DNA from: Prunus persica
Lineage: Eukaryota; Streptophyta; Magnoliopsida; Rosales; Rosaceae
Assembly: GCF_000346465.2 (NCBI RefSeq)
Contig: NC_034016.1
Coordinates: 13,904,969-13,968,968 of the forward strand
Direction: 5' to 3'
DNA: 64,000 bases
Shown here: one piece after another, positions 11,842 through 23,573 of the stretch
Numbering within the stretch: position 1 is the first letter of the stretch
Layout: every line of letters starts with the position of its first letter
Translations under genes and position numbers: made by a program
The notes under the pieces: generated by a model
What the model saw: the letters and a program-made list of their open reading frames with translations, nothing else
What the model was told of the DNA's origin: nothing
Database searches by the model: none

Positions 11842-13191
11842 GCCTCACTGAAAGCTGTGGTGGATGTCTTACGTCTATTGGCAATGTTTTTCCTATGATG
11901 GGAACTGGGGGTGTCCCCATGACAACTATTGAAACAAGGCTTGAGTCAGTGCCAGAAATGGGATACGATGCACTTTCCAGAGTGCCACGTGGAGAGATTT
12001 GCCTGAGAGGAAAATCCTTGTTTTCTGGTTACCACAAGCGACAAGATCTGACAGAGGAAGTCCTTATTGATGGGTGGTTTCATACTGGTAAAAATTCTTA
12101 CAATAGTTAGCCGTACAGTTGAATGAAATAATTTACTTACAATAGTTAGCCATACAGAGGAAGTCCTTATTTTGGCTTGTCAAGATGTCACCACTGTGCA
12201 TGTTAGAATGTTTCGTTGATGGTTAATTGTTGCATTAAAAGATGGTATTTCTTGACTTTGAGTGGATTGCAGGTGACATTGGAGAATTGCAGCCTAATGG
12301 AGCAATGACAATTATAGATAGGAAAAAGAATATATTTAAACTGTCTCAAGGTGAATATGTTGCTGTGGAAAACATTGAAAGCAAATACCTGCAATGCCCT
12401 CTTATCACATCGGTACGTTGCTTGTTACTACATCCAATACAAGTAGAACTATTTCCATACATTAGGACTCGCCTCTGTTTTCCTCCATTGACGAGTTTGT
12501 ATTTTTGGTTTAATTTGTGAAAATTTCCTTTTGGTTGTTTTCCTGTTTTCTAAAGTTGTGGATATCTGAACTTTCCTCTGGTTTGCAGATTTGGGTTTAT
12601 GGGAACAGCTTTGAGTCGTTTCTTGTTGCTGTGGTAGTCCCTGACAGAAAGGCATTGGAGGATTGGGCAGCAAAGCATCATTTGACCGATGATTTTAAAT
12701 CATTATGTCAAAACCTGAAGGCAAGAAAGTACATTTTGGATGAGCTCAGTAGTGTTGGTCAGGAGCAGCAAGTATGTAGATAATTGTCTCAACTCCCTGT
12801 TTCTAATTCGATGCTTTGTTAATGTCTACTCAATCTGACTTGGGTGACCTTCCTCCAGCTTCGAGGTTTTGAGCTGTTAAAAGCAGTTCACTTGGAACCA
12901 AAACCCTTTGACATGGAGAGGGATCTTATAACTCCAACATTCAAACTGAAGAGACCACACCTACTTAAATATTACAAGGTATGCCTTCTGCTCTCTCTTT
13001 CTATATATTGTCTTCAATCTCCTCACTGTAACTGTGCGACTTCCTTTTCAAGCACCTGGTAGGCCTTCAGTTTGCCACTCACTTAATATCCTTTCCCCAC
13101 CCTTGCGGCTGTGACCTTGGATTATTTCTTAAAAGAAATGAATTTCTATTGCTAATGATCAAGTGCTATGCCATAAACGGGTCTCCCTCAT

Positions 13192-13234
<43 letters not shown>

Positions 13235-13354
13235 CTCTCTCTCTCTCTCAAATAGTAAAAGCTGACCTCGTCAAGTGAATGTTAAGTTTACATTTTTTGG
13301 AATATCATCTGCAGGACCGTATTACTGTACAGTGAAGCAAGGGCATGACAGCAA
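11842..13354 (+). pseudogene. LACS2-like acyl-CoA synthetase pseudogene, copy 2 (3' half)
   Basis: Five exons with good splice sites: 11842-12087, 12273-12412, 12589-12771, 12859-12978 and 13315-13354. They encode the C-terminal half of a LACS2-type enzyme ([74 protein letters not shown]). The frame is open until the last exon, where a small deletion relative to copy 1 causes an early stop. Everything upstream of the FTESCGG exon is absent. It begins at exactly the same acceptor as the second segment of copy 1, so the 5' loss is probably shared. The fragment has the later adenylation motifs but no TSGTTG P-loop and cannot be an active synthetase. Confidence 0.85.
13193..13250 (+). repeat. (CT)n(TA)n(CT)n compound microsatellite
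   Basis: A compound CT, then TA, then CT tract in the last intron of LACS-like copy 2, at the same position as the (TC)n tract in copy 1. Confidence 0.9.
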
Positions 13355-13684
13355 TGTCGAAAGCCGGAAGCTACTGGAGAAAACCTTTTTACCACAATTT
13401 CCCAAAGTTGTGATTGCTGATACTGGGCAGGCGCTACCCACAAAGACTCTGGATTCGGATCCTAAGGAATCCAAGTGACGCAAACAACCTATAAATGTCA
13501 GATATCATATTTGACAAGAAATGCTATATTCATTCACTCTTTCAGTATGAATGCCAGATATCATATTTAACAAGAAATGATTTGCTTCCCAAACCATTTG
13601 TATGGAAGTTAAAGACGATAAAGAATTAATGGCTACTTTACTTCTGATCTCTCAGGTACCAATTGCTTGTATCTACATTACTAT

Positions 13685-13983
13685 TGTTGAGATTTCCATC
13701 AGAACTTGCACACACAATGCATCAGCTCACACAAAACCAGATGAATCGAAGAAAACAGAAAAATGCAGAGAAAGAATGGCAACTTAGTAATGCTCAAAGG
13801 TTCGTTGCTATGCACAAGACATGGCAGTGCATAGTACTCTCATTTCTAACGGAACCATTCCTTTCTACAATGCTGAGAATGTGATCTCAGCCTTACAATT
13901 GATCCAGCAATGTAAGCTGGACACTTGTCTTAAATCTGAGTCCTGTAAGATTCATCCAACCGAAATATTACATCTATAAAATC
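13685..13983 (-). repeat. 3' LTR of the copia element (inner end truncated)
   Basis: It matches 17977-18931, minus the nested TRIM, from TGTTGAGATTT through the block ending in ataaaat. The remaining 35-40 bp present at the outer end of the other LTR are missing and the sequence passes directly into RNase H coding sequence. Confidence 0.85.
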
Positions 13984-13989
13984 TGCGGT

Positions 13990-16900
13990 TAATGTGTTTG
14001 GCCTTTTGATGGAAAACTGGATTCCTTGTCATTCCAATGGCAGAGGTGTTATCTACAATTAATGGAGTTGCCTCTGTCTGCAATTCTCCAAAGTCTTCAA
14101 GCACAAACCTCAACCATATAGCTTGAGTAGTAGCTTCACTTGCACTAACATATTCAGCTTCAGCTGTGGAGAGAGCAACACTGTGTTACTTGACAGATGC
14201 CCAAGAGAACACTCCACTTCCAAATGAGAAAGCATATCCAGAAGTGCTCTTCATGTCATCTTGACTCCCACTCCAGTCACTGTCACAGTATCTAATTAAT
14301 ACAGCTTCTTTTCCCTTTTGGTATTCAATACCATAATCAATTGTGCCTTGGATATACCTCAACACCCTCCTAGTTGTTCCATAGTTTCTTTGTAGGACAA
14401 TGCATGAATCTAGCTAATAAGCTAGCTAAAAATAGTATGTCAGGCCTTGTAGCTGTCAAGTACAACAAACTACCCACAATATGTCTGTATTCATTCTCAT
14501 CTGCAGGATCACTTCCATCATCCTTGCACAATTTCTCACTTGCCAAAAGAGGAGTACTTGCAGGTTTACATTGTTTCAAACCAAACTTGCTCAACAAAGT
14601 CAATGCATACTTCTTTTGGCTTATGAAAATACTCTATTAAGTTTGAATTACAGCCATACCAAGAAAATGATACAAAAGACCTAAGTCAGTCATTTCATAC
14701 CTTCTCATCATTTCAGACTTGAACTCTGCCATCAACTCTCCACTGCTTCCTGTATACATTATGTCATCAACATAAATCGACACAATGAGTGTGCCAGAGT
14801 TTTCTTTGGTCTTGCAATAAAGGGTTGCTTCACTAGTGCTTCTTACATATCCACAATCAATGAGATAGGAGTTAATTTCCTCATACCATGCCCTTGGTGC
14901 TTGTTTTAGACCATATAGGGCCTTTTTTAGTTTATACACTTTGTCTTCAGAATGCTCAATCACAAACCCATCTGGGTGGTCAACATACACTTCTTCCTTA
15001 AGAACTCTATTCAGAAAAGCATACTTGACATCCAATTGGTACAGCTTCCATCCTTTTTGAGCTGCCAATGCAATAAGAGTCCTAATGGTGTCTAATATGG
15101 CTACATGAGCAAAAGTTTCATTAAAGTCAATACCAGGCTTTTGTGCATAGCCCTTGACAACCAACCTAGCTTTGTGCTTCTGTATTGAACCATCAAGGTT
15201 CAACTTGGTTTTATAAACCCATTTAACACCCATTACTGGCTTTTCCATTGGTCTGTTAACCAATTCCCATGTTTCATTCTTATCAATCGTCTCCATTTCA
15301 ACCTCCATTGCTTTCTTCCAAGCAGTATCCTTTGAGGCTTCTTCATAATTCTCTAGTTCAATAATACTCATGTTACATCTTGCATAAATCTTAGCAATAT
15401 CTTTGAGTCTCACAGGAATTTACACTATGTGTGCCATTCTTGGTTCAGATTTAGAAGGACTTGAGCTCTCAAACTAAGTTTCTTGTGTAGTTGAGTCTGA
15501 AAGTCCACTCTCCATATCAATGTCTCTTGTACCATCTTCAAGACTCATGGGAATTGAGATATGCTGCACATTCTGGTTTTCCCAATCCCACAGAGAATCT
15601 TCATCAAAGATTACACTCCTAGAAACAACAATTTTGTTGGTTTGCAAGTTGTAAACCATATACCCCTTCTCACACTTACCATAACCAACAAAGATACATT
15701 TAGTTGCCGAGTCATCCAATTTTGACCTCAATTGACTAGGTACATGACAGTAGAAAACAAAACCAAATACCCTCAGATGTTTAATTCCAGGCTTTCTCCC
15801 ACTAAATGATTCAAATGGAGTTGAATCATTTAAAGCTCTAGTTGGACATCGATTTTGAATGTAAACAGCTGTGTTCACTGCCTCTCCCCAAAACTTATAA
15901 GGCAACTTCTTCTCATGCATCATTGCTTTACTCATTTCCACTATAGTTCTATTTTTTCTCTCAACTACCTCATTTTGTTGAGGTGAGTAGTAGGCTACAA
16001 TTAACTGTCTTTCCATTCCAACATCCTCACAAAATTTCATAAATTCAGTTGAGGTGTACTCCCCACCTCTGTCACTTCTAAGCTTCTTAATCTTATAGTC
16101 ACTTTTTAGTTCTACCATAGCTTTGAATTTCTTGAAGATAGTAAATACCTCAGACTTGAATTGCATGAAATATACCCAGCACATTCTGGTGCAGTCATCA
16201 ATAAAGGTTAACAAGTACTTGTTACCTCCAATGGTAGTGGACTGCATTGTCCACACACATCTGAGTGTATGAGTTCGAGTGGCATGCTTGCTCTCCAAGC
16301 TTTTTCTATGCCAAATGCCTCTCTATGTGATTTTCCCACTGCACAGCCTTGACACACCTTCTCTAAAACACCAATTTCTGGCAATCCATACACCAATTCT
16401 TTTTGTTGTAACAGTCTTAAGTTGGGAAGATTTAGATGACCATATCTTCTGGCCAACATCATGTAGTCTCCTTAACTGTTGCCTTCATAGCCACTGCATT
16501 CATATATTTGAGGGAAAGAGGAAAACACATATTTCTTGTCATTGAAACTTTAGTAACTAGATGTTTGAGAGACTGGTCATCATATATCTCCACTGTAGAA
16601 TCACCAAAAAGCAAGCAATATCCATGCTCGATCATCTGTCCAACACTAAGTAGATTCTCATCCAATCTTGGCACAAGCATGACTTTTTTTATGTGCCTTG
16701 GTCCAGATTTTGTATCAATGACCAAGGTGCCTTTACCAGTGACTTGAACCAAATCTCCAGTTCCCATCTTCACTTTTGCAGTAACATTTGTATCTATATC
16801 AATGAAAAGAGATTCATGGGAGATCATGTGGTTGCTACAAGCACTGTCCATATACCATACACTGCTGTTCTTGAGCACAGAAATAGCATGACACGCATAG

Positions 16901-17870
16901 AACATTGTTCCTTCTTCCTCCGTGTATTTTGCATAATGTGTTGCCTGAGCTGCCTTGCCACTACAGTCTTTTGCCAAGTGACCAGACTTTTCACACTTAT
17001 AGCATTTAGGTTTGCCTTTGAACCAACAAATACCATAATGCAATTTATCACAAATTTTGCAGGGACCTTTTGTTCCTTCATTCTAGTTGTCCTTTTTATA
17101 AGAGTTTCCAGATTTCCCTTCCATTTCTTCTTATTTTGTGACTTCCAATTCTTCTTGGACTTGGAACCACCATCTTGTGTAGCATTTGATTGCTCTTTGG
17201 AAGTCACACTTAGGCTAGAAAAAGCCTTCTTTATGAGTTTCTCATTGTGCCTTTGCAGTCGTTGCTCATGAGATTTCAAAGAGCCAATAACCTCTTGAAC
17301 TCTTATAGTTTTAGTATCTTTAGTTTCCTCTATCACCTTTGCAATAGAATCATAATCCCTAGACAAACTAATCAGAAGTTTCTGCACAATTTTCTGATAA
17401 AAAATATCCTCTCCATAAGACTTCATTTGATTTACAAGCTCAAGCAATTTTGTAATATACCCAGATAAAGACTCATCATCTTGCATACACGTATCTTCAA
17501 AATCCCTTCTAAGTGCTTGCAATTTTACAAATCGTACCTTCTTATCTCCTCAAAACTCCTGTTGCAAAACCTCCTAAGCAGCCTTGGTAGTTTCTTGTAG
17601 TGAGATTCTGGGAAAAATGTCATCGGAGACTGCATTCTGAATCAGCCCCAATGCGTTAGCATCCTTTGCAATATTTTCCTCCAGTGTGAGCTTCTGAGCT
17701 GCACTCAAAACACCATTATCTTCTTTCTTCACAGGACTTTCAAACCCTTGTTCCACCATATCCCAGAGTTCGTGCGATTTGAAAATCGTACACATCTTGA
17801 TTCTCCAGAAATCATAATTGTTGCCATTGAAAATGGGAGCACGAAACTCACTCATTCCAGATTCAGCCAT
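13990..17870 (-). pseudogene. copia gag-pol pseudogene
   Basis: Read on the minus strand the usual copia order is present: gag (from 17870), a CCHC zinc knuckle (CYKCEKSGHLAKDC, about 17010-16970), protease (YMDSACSNHM, about 16860), GAG-pre-integrase with CQGC (about 16360), integrase core (FIDDCTRMCW, RSDRGGEY, VVERKNR, 16250-15940), reverse transcriptase (LDVKYAFLN near 15020, YVDDIMYTG near 14760) and RNase H (14603 to about 14000). Several stops and frame changes separate the segments (for example between 17574 and 17522, and 15474 and 15413). The first zinc-binding histidine of the integrase is not seen. It cannot make an intact polyprotein. Confidence 0.9.
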
Positions 17871-17960
17871 CTGAGACCAAATCCACGAGATAGAGGTTAT
17901 CAGCGTTGGATTTCCTCAACTCCGATTCTGATTTCAAGACGCCCAGATACAGAGTCGTAA

Positions 17961-17976
17961 CCTGGCTCTGATACCA
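17961..17976 (-). other. copia primer-binding site (tRNA-iMet)
   Basis: On the minus strand TGGTATCAGAGCCAGG follows the 5' LTR directly and is complementary to the 3' end of plant initiator tRNA-Met. This fixes the element's orientation and the inner LTR border. Confidence 0.9.
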
Positions 17977-18198
17977 TGTTGAGATTTCAATCAGAACTTG
18001 CACACACAATGCATCAGCTCACACAAAACAAAATGAATCGAAGAAAACATAAAAATGCAGAGAAAGAATGGCAACTCAGTAATGCTCAAAGGTTCGTTGT
18101 GTCACATCCCGGGATCGGCTCTGCTGTAGCACGATATTGTCCGCTTTGGGTCCCCCTCTCTGGCCCTCACAGTTTTGTTTTTAGGAACTTACGAGCAA

Positions 18199-18262
18199 CT
18201 TCCCAGTGGGTCACCCATCCTGGGATTGCTCTGGCTCCCAACTCGTTTAACTTCGAAGTTCC
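18199..18262 (-). other. 5S rRNA-like segment in left TRIM LTR
   Basis: The minus strand resembles the 5S rRNA 3' half, with AGTTAA and GGATGGGTGACC blocks. It includes the region of the 5S internal Pol III control box, but it is diverged and is not a true 5S gene. Confidence 0.75.
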
Positions 18263-18543
18263 TATGACTCCGAAGCCAGTGAGCTCCCAAAAGGCCTCGT
18301 GCTAGATGGATGCGGGTGTGCACATATAAGGCACATCACCCCCTCTCCGTTGGTTGATGTGAGATCTTACAATCTACCCCCCTTAAGGGCCCGACGTCCT
18401 CGTCGGCACACTCGCACCACACGGCAGAGTGGCTTTGATACCAAATTGTCACACCCCGGGATTGTCTCCGTCGTAGCACGATATTGTCCACTTTGGGCCC
18501 CCTTCTCTGCCCGCATGGTTTTGTTTCTGGGAACTCACGAGCA

Positions 18544-18607
18544 ACTTCCCAGTGGGTCACCCATCCTGGGATTGCTTTGGCCCCCAACTCACTTAACTTC
18601 GGAGTTC
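18544..18607 (-). other. 5S rRNA-like segment in right TRIM LTR
   Basis: Second copy of the 5S-derived block, in the 5' LTR of the TRIM. Wording is the same as the left copy with a few substitutions (gaactccgaagttaagtgag). Confidence 0.75.
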
Positions 18608-18931
18608 ATATGACTCCGAAGCCAGTGAGCTTCCAAAAGGCCTCGTGCTAGATAGATACGGGTGTGCACATATAAGGCACATCACCCTCTCTTCGTTGGT
18701 TGATGTGGGATCTTACACGTTGCTATGCACAAGACATGGCAGTGCACAGTACTCTCATTTCTAACGGAACTATTCCTTTTTACAATGCTGAGAATGTGAT
18801 CTCAGCCTTACAATTGATCCAGCAATGTGAGCTGTACACTTGTCTTAAATCTGAGTCATATAAGATTCATCCAACCAAAATATTACATCTGTAAAATAAA
18901 ACTTAAACCAGCAGGAATTTATAATTCAACA

Positions 18932-19244
18932 GCTATGACCCCAAAATCAATGATTAACTGATTCTCAATAGATCTTGGTCTATGCAATGTAAAATAATCT
19001 TTGTGGATTTCTTAGTTGTCTTTATCACCAACAAATCCACCCAAAAAAAAAAAAAAAAAAAGGTTTCCAACAGGGTCTCAGGTTTAAACTTCGTGGTACC
19101 TTATTAATGTGTACGCAAAAACTCCACTATCTAGCTTAGACTATAGCTTGTATTAAAAAAAAAAAAAAAAAAAAAAAAGTTTAAAGTAGAATTGAAAGAC
19201 AACACTGAAACACACCAACAACTACGCCTATGAGCTTTTGTCGT
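18932..19244. other. spacer: LACS-like 3' flank remainder and poly-A tracts
   Basis: From 18932 to about 18985 this continues the LACS-like 3' flank interrupted by the copia element. It then contains two A-runs (near 19035-19060 and 19155-19178) and enters the conserved TNL upstream region at about 19180 (gtttaaagtagaattgaaag), shared with 27600. No gene is seen. Confidence 0.6.
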
Positions 19245-19479
19245 TTTGGAGTGGAAAAGACCTTTCAAGTTTCAACGGAAGCGCACTGGCCCTTCCTCTT
19301 TCTTTGTTTCCTTTCCTTTCCTTTGTCTTCGCTTCACCTTCATTTACTTCGCAGTGTTCTCACAAGAAAGGTTGAAGCTCGCAGCTAACTTCCTTGCAGC
19401 TTCCCTCGCTCCATGCCTTACCCAGCTCTTTGATCAGCCTGTTTACTTCTCCGGCACCCAATCAAACGTCAGTCATTCA
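19245..19479 (+). promoter_or_regulatory. TNL-B upstream region / 5' UTR
   Basis: It is similar to the segments before TNL-A and TNL-C. An ORF in frame with the TIR is open from 19246, adding 78 residues, but the same stretch has a stop in TNL-C. I therefore treat it as 5' UTR and start the protein at the conserved MTYDVF methionine. Confidence 0.55.
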
Positions 19480-22400
19480 ATGACATACGACGTCTTCCTG
19501 AGTTTCAGAGGCGAGGACACGCGATTCAACTTTACTGATCATCTGTACAGTAATTTGACTCGGAAGGGAATTAGGACCTTCATAGATGATGGTCTTAAGA
19601 GAGGGGAAGAAATATCACCGGCCCTTCTCAGAGCGATCGAAGAGTCGAAGATTTCCATCATCGTGTTCTCCGAAAACTATGCATCTTCGAAGTGGTGCTT
19701 GGATGAACTCGTCAAGATCCTTGAGAGTAAAGAAACAAGGGAGCAAATAGTTTGGCCTGTTTTTTACAAGGTGAATCCGTCGGATGTACGGCATCAAAGG
19801 GGCAGTTTCGGTCAGGCACTTGCTGACTATGAATGCGAGTTCAAAGATGACATGGAGAAGGTGCAAAGATGGAGGAGAAGTCTTACGAAAGCAGCCAATC
19901 TGTCCGGATGGTGTTTCATCAACGGGTATATATTTATTTTCAACCACGCACCTTAGCTGCTTACTAAACTTGTTTATTTCTGATCTTATAATAGAAATTG
20001 AAACTGTTAGAATAGGATCAGATTGGCTTTTAATACAAAGGCATTGTTTTTAATGTCAAATGCTTTTGAACATCCAAGGTTTAAAGATGTGGCTTTTGTG
20101 TGTCCTTTGAACCTGATCCTTATACAAATTGTCTAGTTTTTCGATCCCCAAATTAAGAATTATCCCTGCAAAAAACTTAGCAAAATCCGAAATCGTACCA
20201 TTTGATTATCACCATGAACATCTTGTAGAGGAAAAGTAGTATTAACCTATTTGTTGCCGAATTTTTAGATGACTAAATATTTCAGATTTTGGTAATTTTT
20301 TGATGAACTGATTTTGGTAATTTTTTATAAGAGTGATCCTTGAATAACGCCCTTAAAAATAAACGGTTCATGTTATCCGAACCTGTGATCCGTTTTTGTA
20401 AATAGTCAAAAGGGGATTCCTTTTATATGGGAGTTGTACACATACACACATACACAGACACACAGACACACAGACACACAGACACAGACACAGACACACA
20501 CACACACACACACACATATATACAAAATGTTATTCATCATTAATCTTTCGCATATTGTATAACCTTGCAGGCATGAATCAAAATTTATTGACAACATCGT
20601 TGAAGCGATTTCATTACAAGTATTAAACCATGCGTATTTGAATGTAGCAAAGTACCCAGTTGGAATAGAGTCTCGTGTGCGTGAGATAGATAAGCTTTTG
20701 GACGTTGGAGGAAACGATGTTCGCATGGTAGGGATATGGGGCACTGGTGGAATAGGTAAGACAACAATTGCTAAAGCTGTTTATAATTCCATCGCCCATA
20801 TGTTTGAAGGTAGCTGTTTTCTAGATGATGTTAGAGAAAGATCAATGCCGTATGGAGGCTTAGTCAAACTACAAAGTATTCTTCTTTCTGAGATTCTAGG
20901 GGTGAAAGAAGTAAAGGTGACCAATGTTGACAAAGGAATCAATGTGATAAAGAAAATGTTGAATGGTAAGAAGCTTCTCTTAGTTCTTGACGATGTGAAT
21001 CAATTGGACCAATTAAACAAATTAGTTGGAAGGTCTGATTGGTTTGGTTCAGGCAGCAGAATTGTTCTAACGACAAGAGATAAGCATTTGCTAATTGCTC
21101 ATCAAGTCAATCTAATATATGAGGTTGAGAAGTTAGATCATTATGAGTCCTTAAAGCTCTTCGCCAGTTGGAATTCATTTTCAAGAAATGGACACTTAAA
21201 AGATGATTATGCGAAACTTGCAAACAATGTAGTAGACTATGCTGACGGTCTTCCATTAGCTCTGATGGTTTTGGGTTCACATCTATGTGGTAGAAGTATT
21301 GATCAATGGAAATATGCATTAGATGGTTACAGAAGAGTTCCTAACCGAGAGATTCAAGAAATTCTCAAAATAAGTTATAATGCACTAGAAGATGCGGTGA
21401 AGGACGTTTTCCTTGATATTGCATTTTTCTATAAAGGTCTAGGCGAGGATTATGTGATACAAATGCTAGAAGGTTGTGACCTCAACCCTAAGTATGATCT
21501 TGAAGTACTCGTGGAAAAGGCTCTTATAAATATTACGGAAGATGGCTGCATTTGGATGCATGATTTGATACAAGAAATGGGTAAAGAAGTAGTTCGCCAA
21601 GAGTCACCAACTGAGCCCGGAAAACGTAGTAGGTTGTGGTTTCATGAGGATGTTTACCATGTTTTAACAGAAAACACAGTAAGTAGAATATATAATTTAA
21701 AACATTTTATTTTTATTTTACAAAAAACTTTTCCTTTGCTAATAGTATTGCTTTTTCATACTAGGGAACGGATAAGATCAAGGGTATTATGGTGAATTTG
21801 CCTGCTGGGCTTGAGTCAGATGAGGTATGTTTGAATGCTGAAAGCTTCTCAAAGATGAAAAATCTTCGACTTTTTATAAATCATAATGCGCGCTTGTCTG
21901 GAGAGGTTGATTATCTTCCCAATGAGTTGAGGCTCCTTAGCTGGCCTGAATATCCGTCACAATCTTTGCCAGCCAATTTTAATCCAAAGAAACTTGTTGG
22001 TCTTGCTTTGCCTCGCAGCTGCATTTTACGACTGGATTTGGAATTCAAGGTATTCATTTTTTTCTCTTTCTTCTTAGCATGTTGTAAGTTTCTTTAAAGC
22101 TTATGATGCGATCTTCTCTCTTTTTCTCCTTGTTTTGTGGGACAGAGTTTGAAATTTATAAATTTGGAGCACAGCAAATTCCTAAGAAAAACCCCTGACT
22201 TCTCTGGAGTCCCAAACTTGGAGAAGTTGAATCTAAACTATTGTACAAGTTTAGTTGAGCTTCATCCTTCTGCTGGATTCCTTCATAAGCTTGTTAAGTT
22301 GAGTCTTACGGGATGCTGTAGTCTTACTCTGTTTCCAAGAATTGTCAACTTGAAATCTCTGCTGGAGTTGAATCTTTACGGTTGCATAAGTCTTGAGAAT

Positions 22401-23573
22401 TTTCCTGAAATTAAGGGGAAGATGGAATCTTTGAAATACATGGATCTATCAGAGACTTCCATCAAAGAATTGCCTTCATCGTCAATTCGACATTTCACTC
22501 GTCTCGAGAATTTGAAATTAACCGGATGTGAAAACCTTACAAATCTTCCATGCAGCATTTATGAGTTGAAGCACCTAGAGACAATTTCTGTCCGTAAATG
22601 CTCAAAATTGGTTTCATTTCCTAAAGTGGCGAAGTCTGAAGATTCAAGGAGTGCAGAATCACTTGTGACTCTTCAAGGAGGCAATTTATCGTTTCCCAAG
22701 CTATCTAGATTCTATGTGGGCGGATCCAATCTTTCAGACATTGCCGATTTCCTTCTGACTCTTGATTGCATAACCACATTAACTAGACTTGATTTATCAA
22801 GAAGCAATTTCGTTAGTCTTCCCGTATGCATTAATAACTTTGTCAACTTGGATAAACTTTGGTTGGTTAGGTGCAACAGACTTAGAGAAATTCCAGATCT
22901 TCCACAAGCATTGCAACTTTTAGATGCGAGTGATTGCTTATCATTGGAAAGAGTTTCAAAATTGTCCAACATTTTGGAACGTAAAGAGTCTCAAATGTTC
23001 AGTCAAATGTACTTGACTAATTGTTGGAGACTGCGTAACAATCTGGTTCGAATTGTAAAGAAGAAAAATATGTTCATAAATCAAGTCAATCTCTTCTCTC
23101 TCATTCTCTTGTCTCTCACATCTCTTGTCGTGGTTGAATTTCCAGGAATGGGAATTCCAAAGTGGTTCAGTTATCGTAAGGATTTCAAGGATCTTCGCGA
23201 ATGTCAATTCTCTATTAAAACCTCTCAAAATTTCAATTGGGAGAACAAAGGAATTTCTTTTTGTGCTTTTCTTGAAAAGACCGAAAATAGGTTATTTCTT
23301 TATATTAAACCCAGCATCAGGGAGTTTGCTATTGATATGTATGTGAATGAAAAAAGCACTGATAAAATGCATTCAGCAGGGATACAAGCGAGTTTAGTGT
23401 GGCTGTCATATGTCCCTTTCCATGATTTGATGTCGACAATGGCACGCACGAATAGAAATGTGAAAAGAACATGGGTGATGCCTCCTTATTTGCCTACAAT
23501 CCGAGTTCATTTTGTGCGTATTAGCAAAGCTGTGAAAAGCTGCGGAGTCCACCTAGTAATGCCACCAGGATGA
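19480..23573 (+). CDS. TNL-B: TIR-NBS-LRR immune receptor
   Basis: Exons 19480-19925, 20571-21678, 21765-22049 and 22146-23573 join in frame to give 1088 aa. The TIR has [12 protein letters not shown] and the putative catalytic E76 in WCLDEL. The NB-ARC has a P-loop at 206-214, VLDDV, TTRDKHLL, GLPL at 375-378 and MHD at 478-480. The fourth exon gives LRRs and a C-JID (FPGMGIPKWFS) ending VHLVMPPG. RNBS-D reads FLDIAFFYKG, where A and D have FLDIACFFKG; C shares the change. Exon 2 is nearly identical to C, while the LRR exon differs more. Structure is intact. Intron 1 carries a CA/GACA microsatellite where TNL-C carries a MITE. Expression cannot be judged from sequence. Confidence 0.93.
20440..20520 (+). 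repeat. CA / CAGACA microsatellite in TNL-B intron 1
   Basis: A compound run of cacata, cagaca and pure CA repeats just upstream of the exon 2 acceptor. It occupies the place where TNL-C intron 1 holds a MITE. Confidence 0.92.

Larger units (their letters stand above)
18100..18717 (-). mobile_element. Cassandra-type TRIM (5S-like LTRs) nested in the copia LTR
   Basis: Two LTRs, 18100-18371 and 18447-18717, flank a short interior. The interior has a primer-binding site next to the right LTR (TGGTATCAAAGCC on the minus strand, 18442-18430) and a polypurine tract next to the left LTR (AAGGGGGGTAG, minus strand), so it runs on the minus strand. The target duplication is CGTTG (18095-18099 and 18718-18722). 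The uninterrupted left copia LTR near 13805 has CGTTG once. On the minus strand each LTR contains a block like the 3' half of 5S rRNA (gaacttcgaagttaaacgag ... aggatgggtgacccactggg; 18262-18199 and 18607-18544), the hallmark of Cassandra. It encodes no protein. By eye the two LTRs differ at about 30 positions, so the insertion is not recent. Confidence 0.92.
13685..18931 (-). mobile_element. Ty1/copia LTR retrotransposon, degenerate, with nested insertion
   Basis: The element runs on the minus strand. The right (5') LTR is 17977-18931 and the left (3') LTR is 13685 to about 13983. LTR ends are TGTTGA...TCAACA. The primer-binding site next to the 5' LTR (17976-17961) is TGGTATCAGAGCCAGG, complementary to initiator tRNA-Met as in most plant copia elements. 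Target duplications are ACTAT (13680-13684) and GCTAT (18932-18936), one mismatch. The related site near 4740 is empty and reads GCTAT once. The left LTR has lost its inner end of about 35-40 bp and the polypurine tract. The gag-pol region is broken. The 5' LTR is interrupted by a Cassandra TRIM. Confidence 0.93.
17977..18931 (-). repeat. 5' LTR of the copia element, interrupted
   Basis: Without the 618-bp nested TRIM and its 5-bp duplication the LTR is about 332 bp. It begins (plus-strand view) TGTTGAGATTT and ends TTCAACA, followed by the target duplication GCTAT. Confidence 0.88.

Noticed and set aside
18544..18607. A true 5S rRNA gene
   Set aside because: Only the 3' half resembles 5S, it is diverged, and it lies within TRIM LTRs.
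18299..18613. ORFs within the Cassandra TRIM on both strands
   Set aside because: The element is explained fully by LTRs, primer site, polypurine tract and 5S-like blocks. TRIMs encode no protein.
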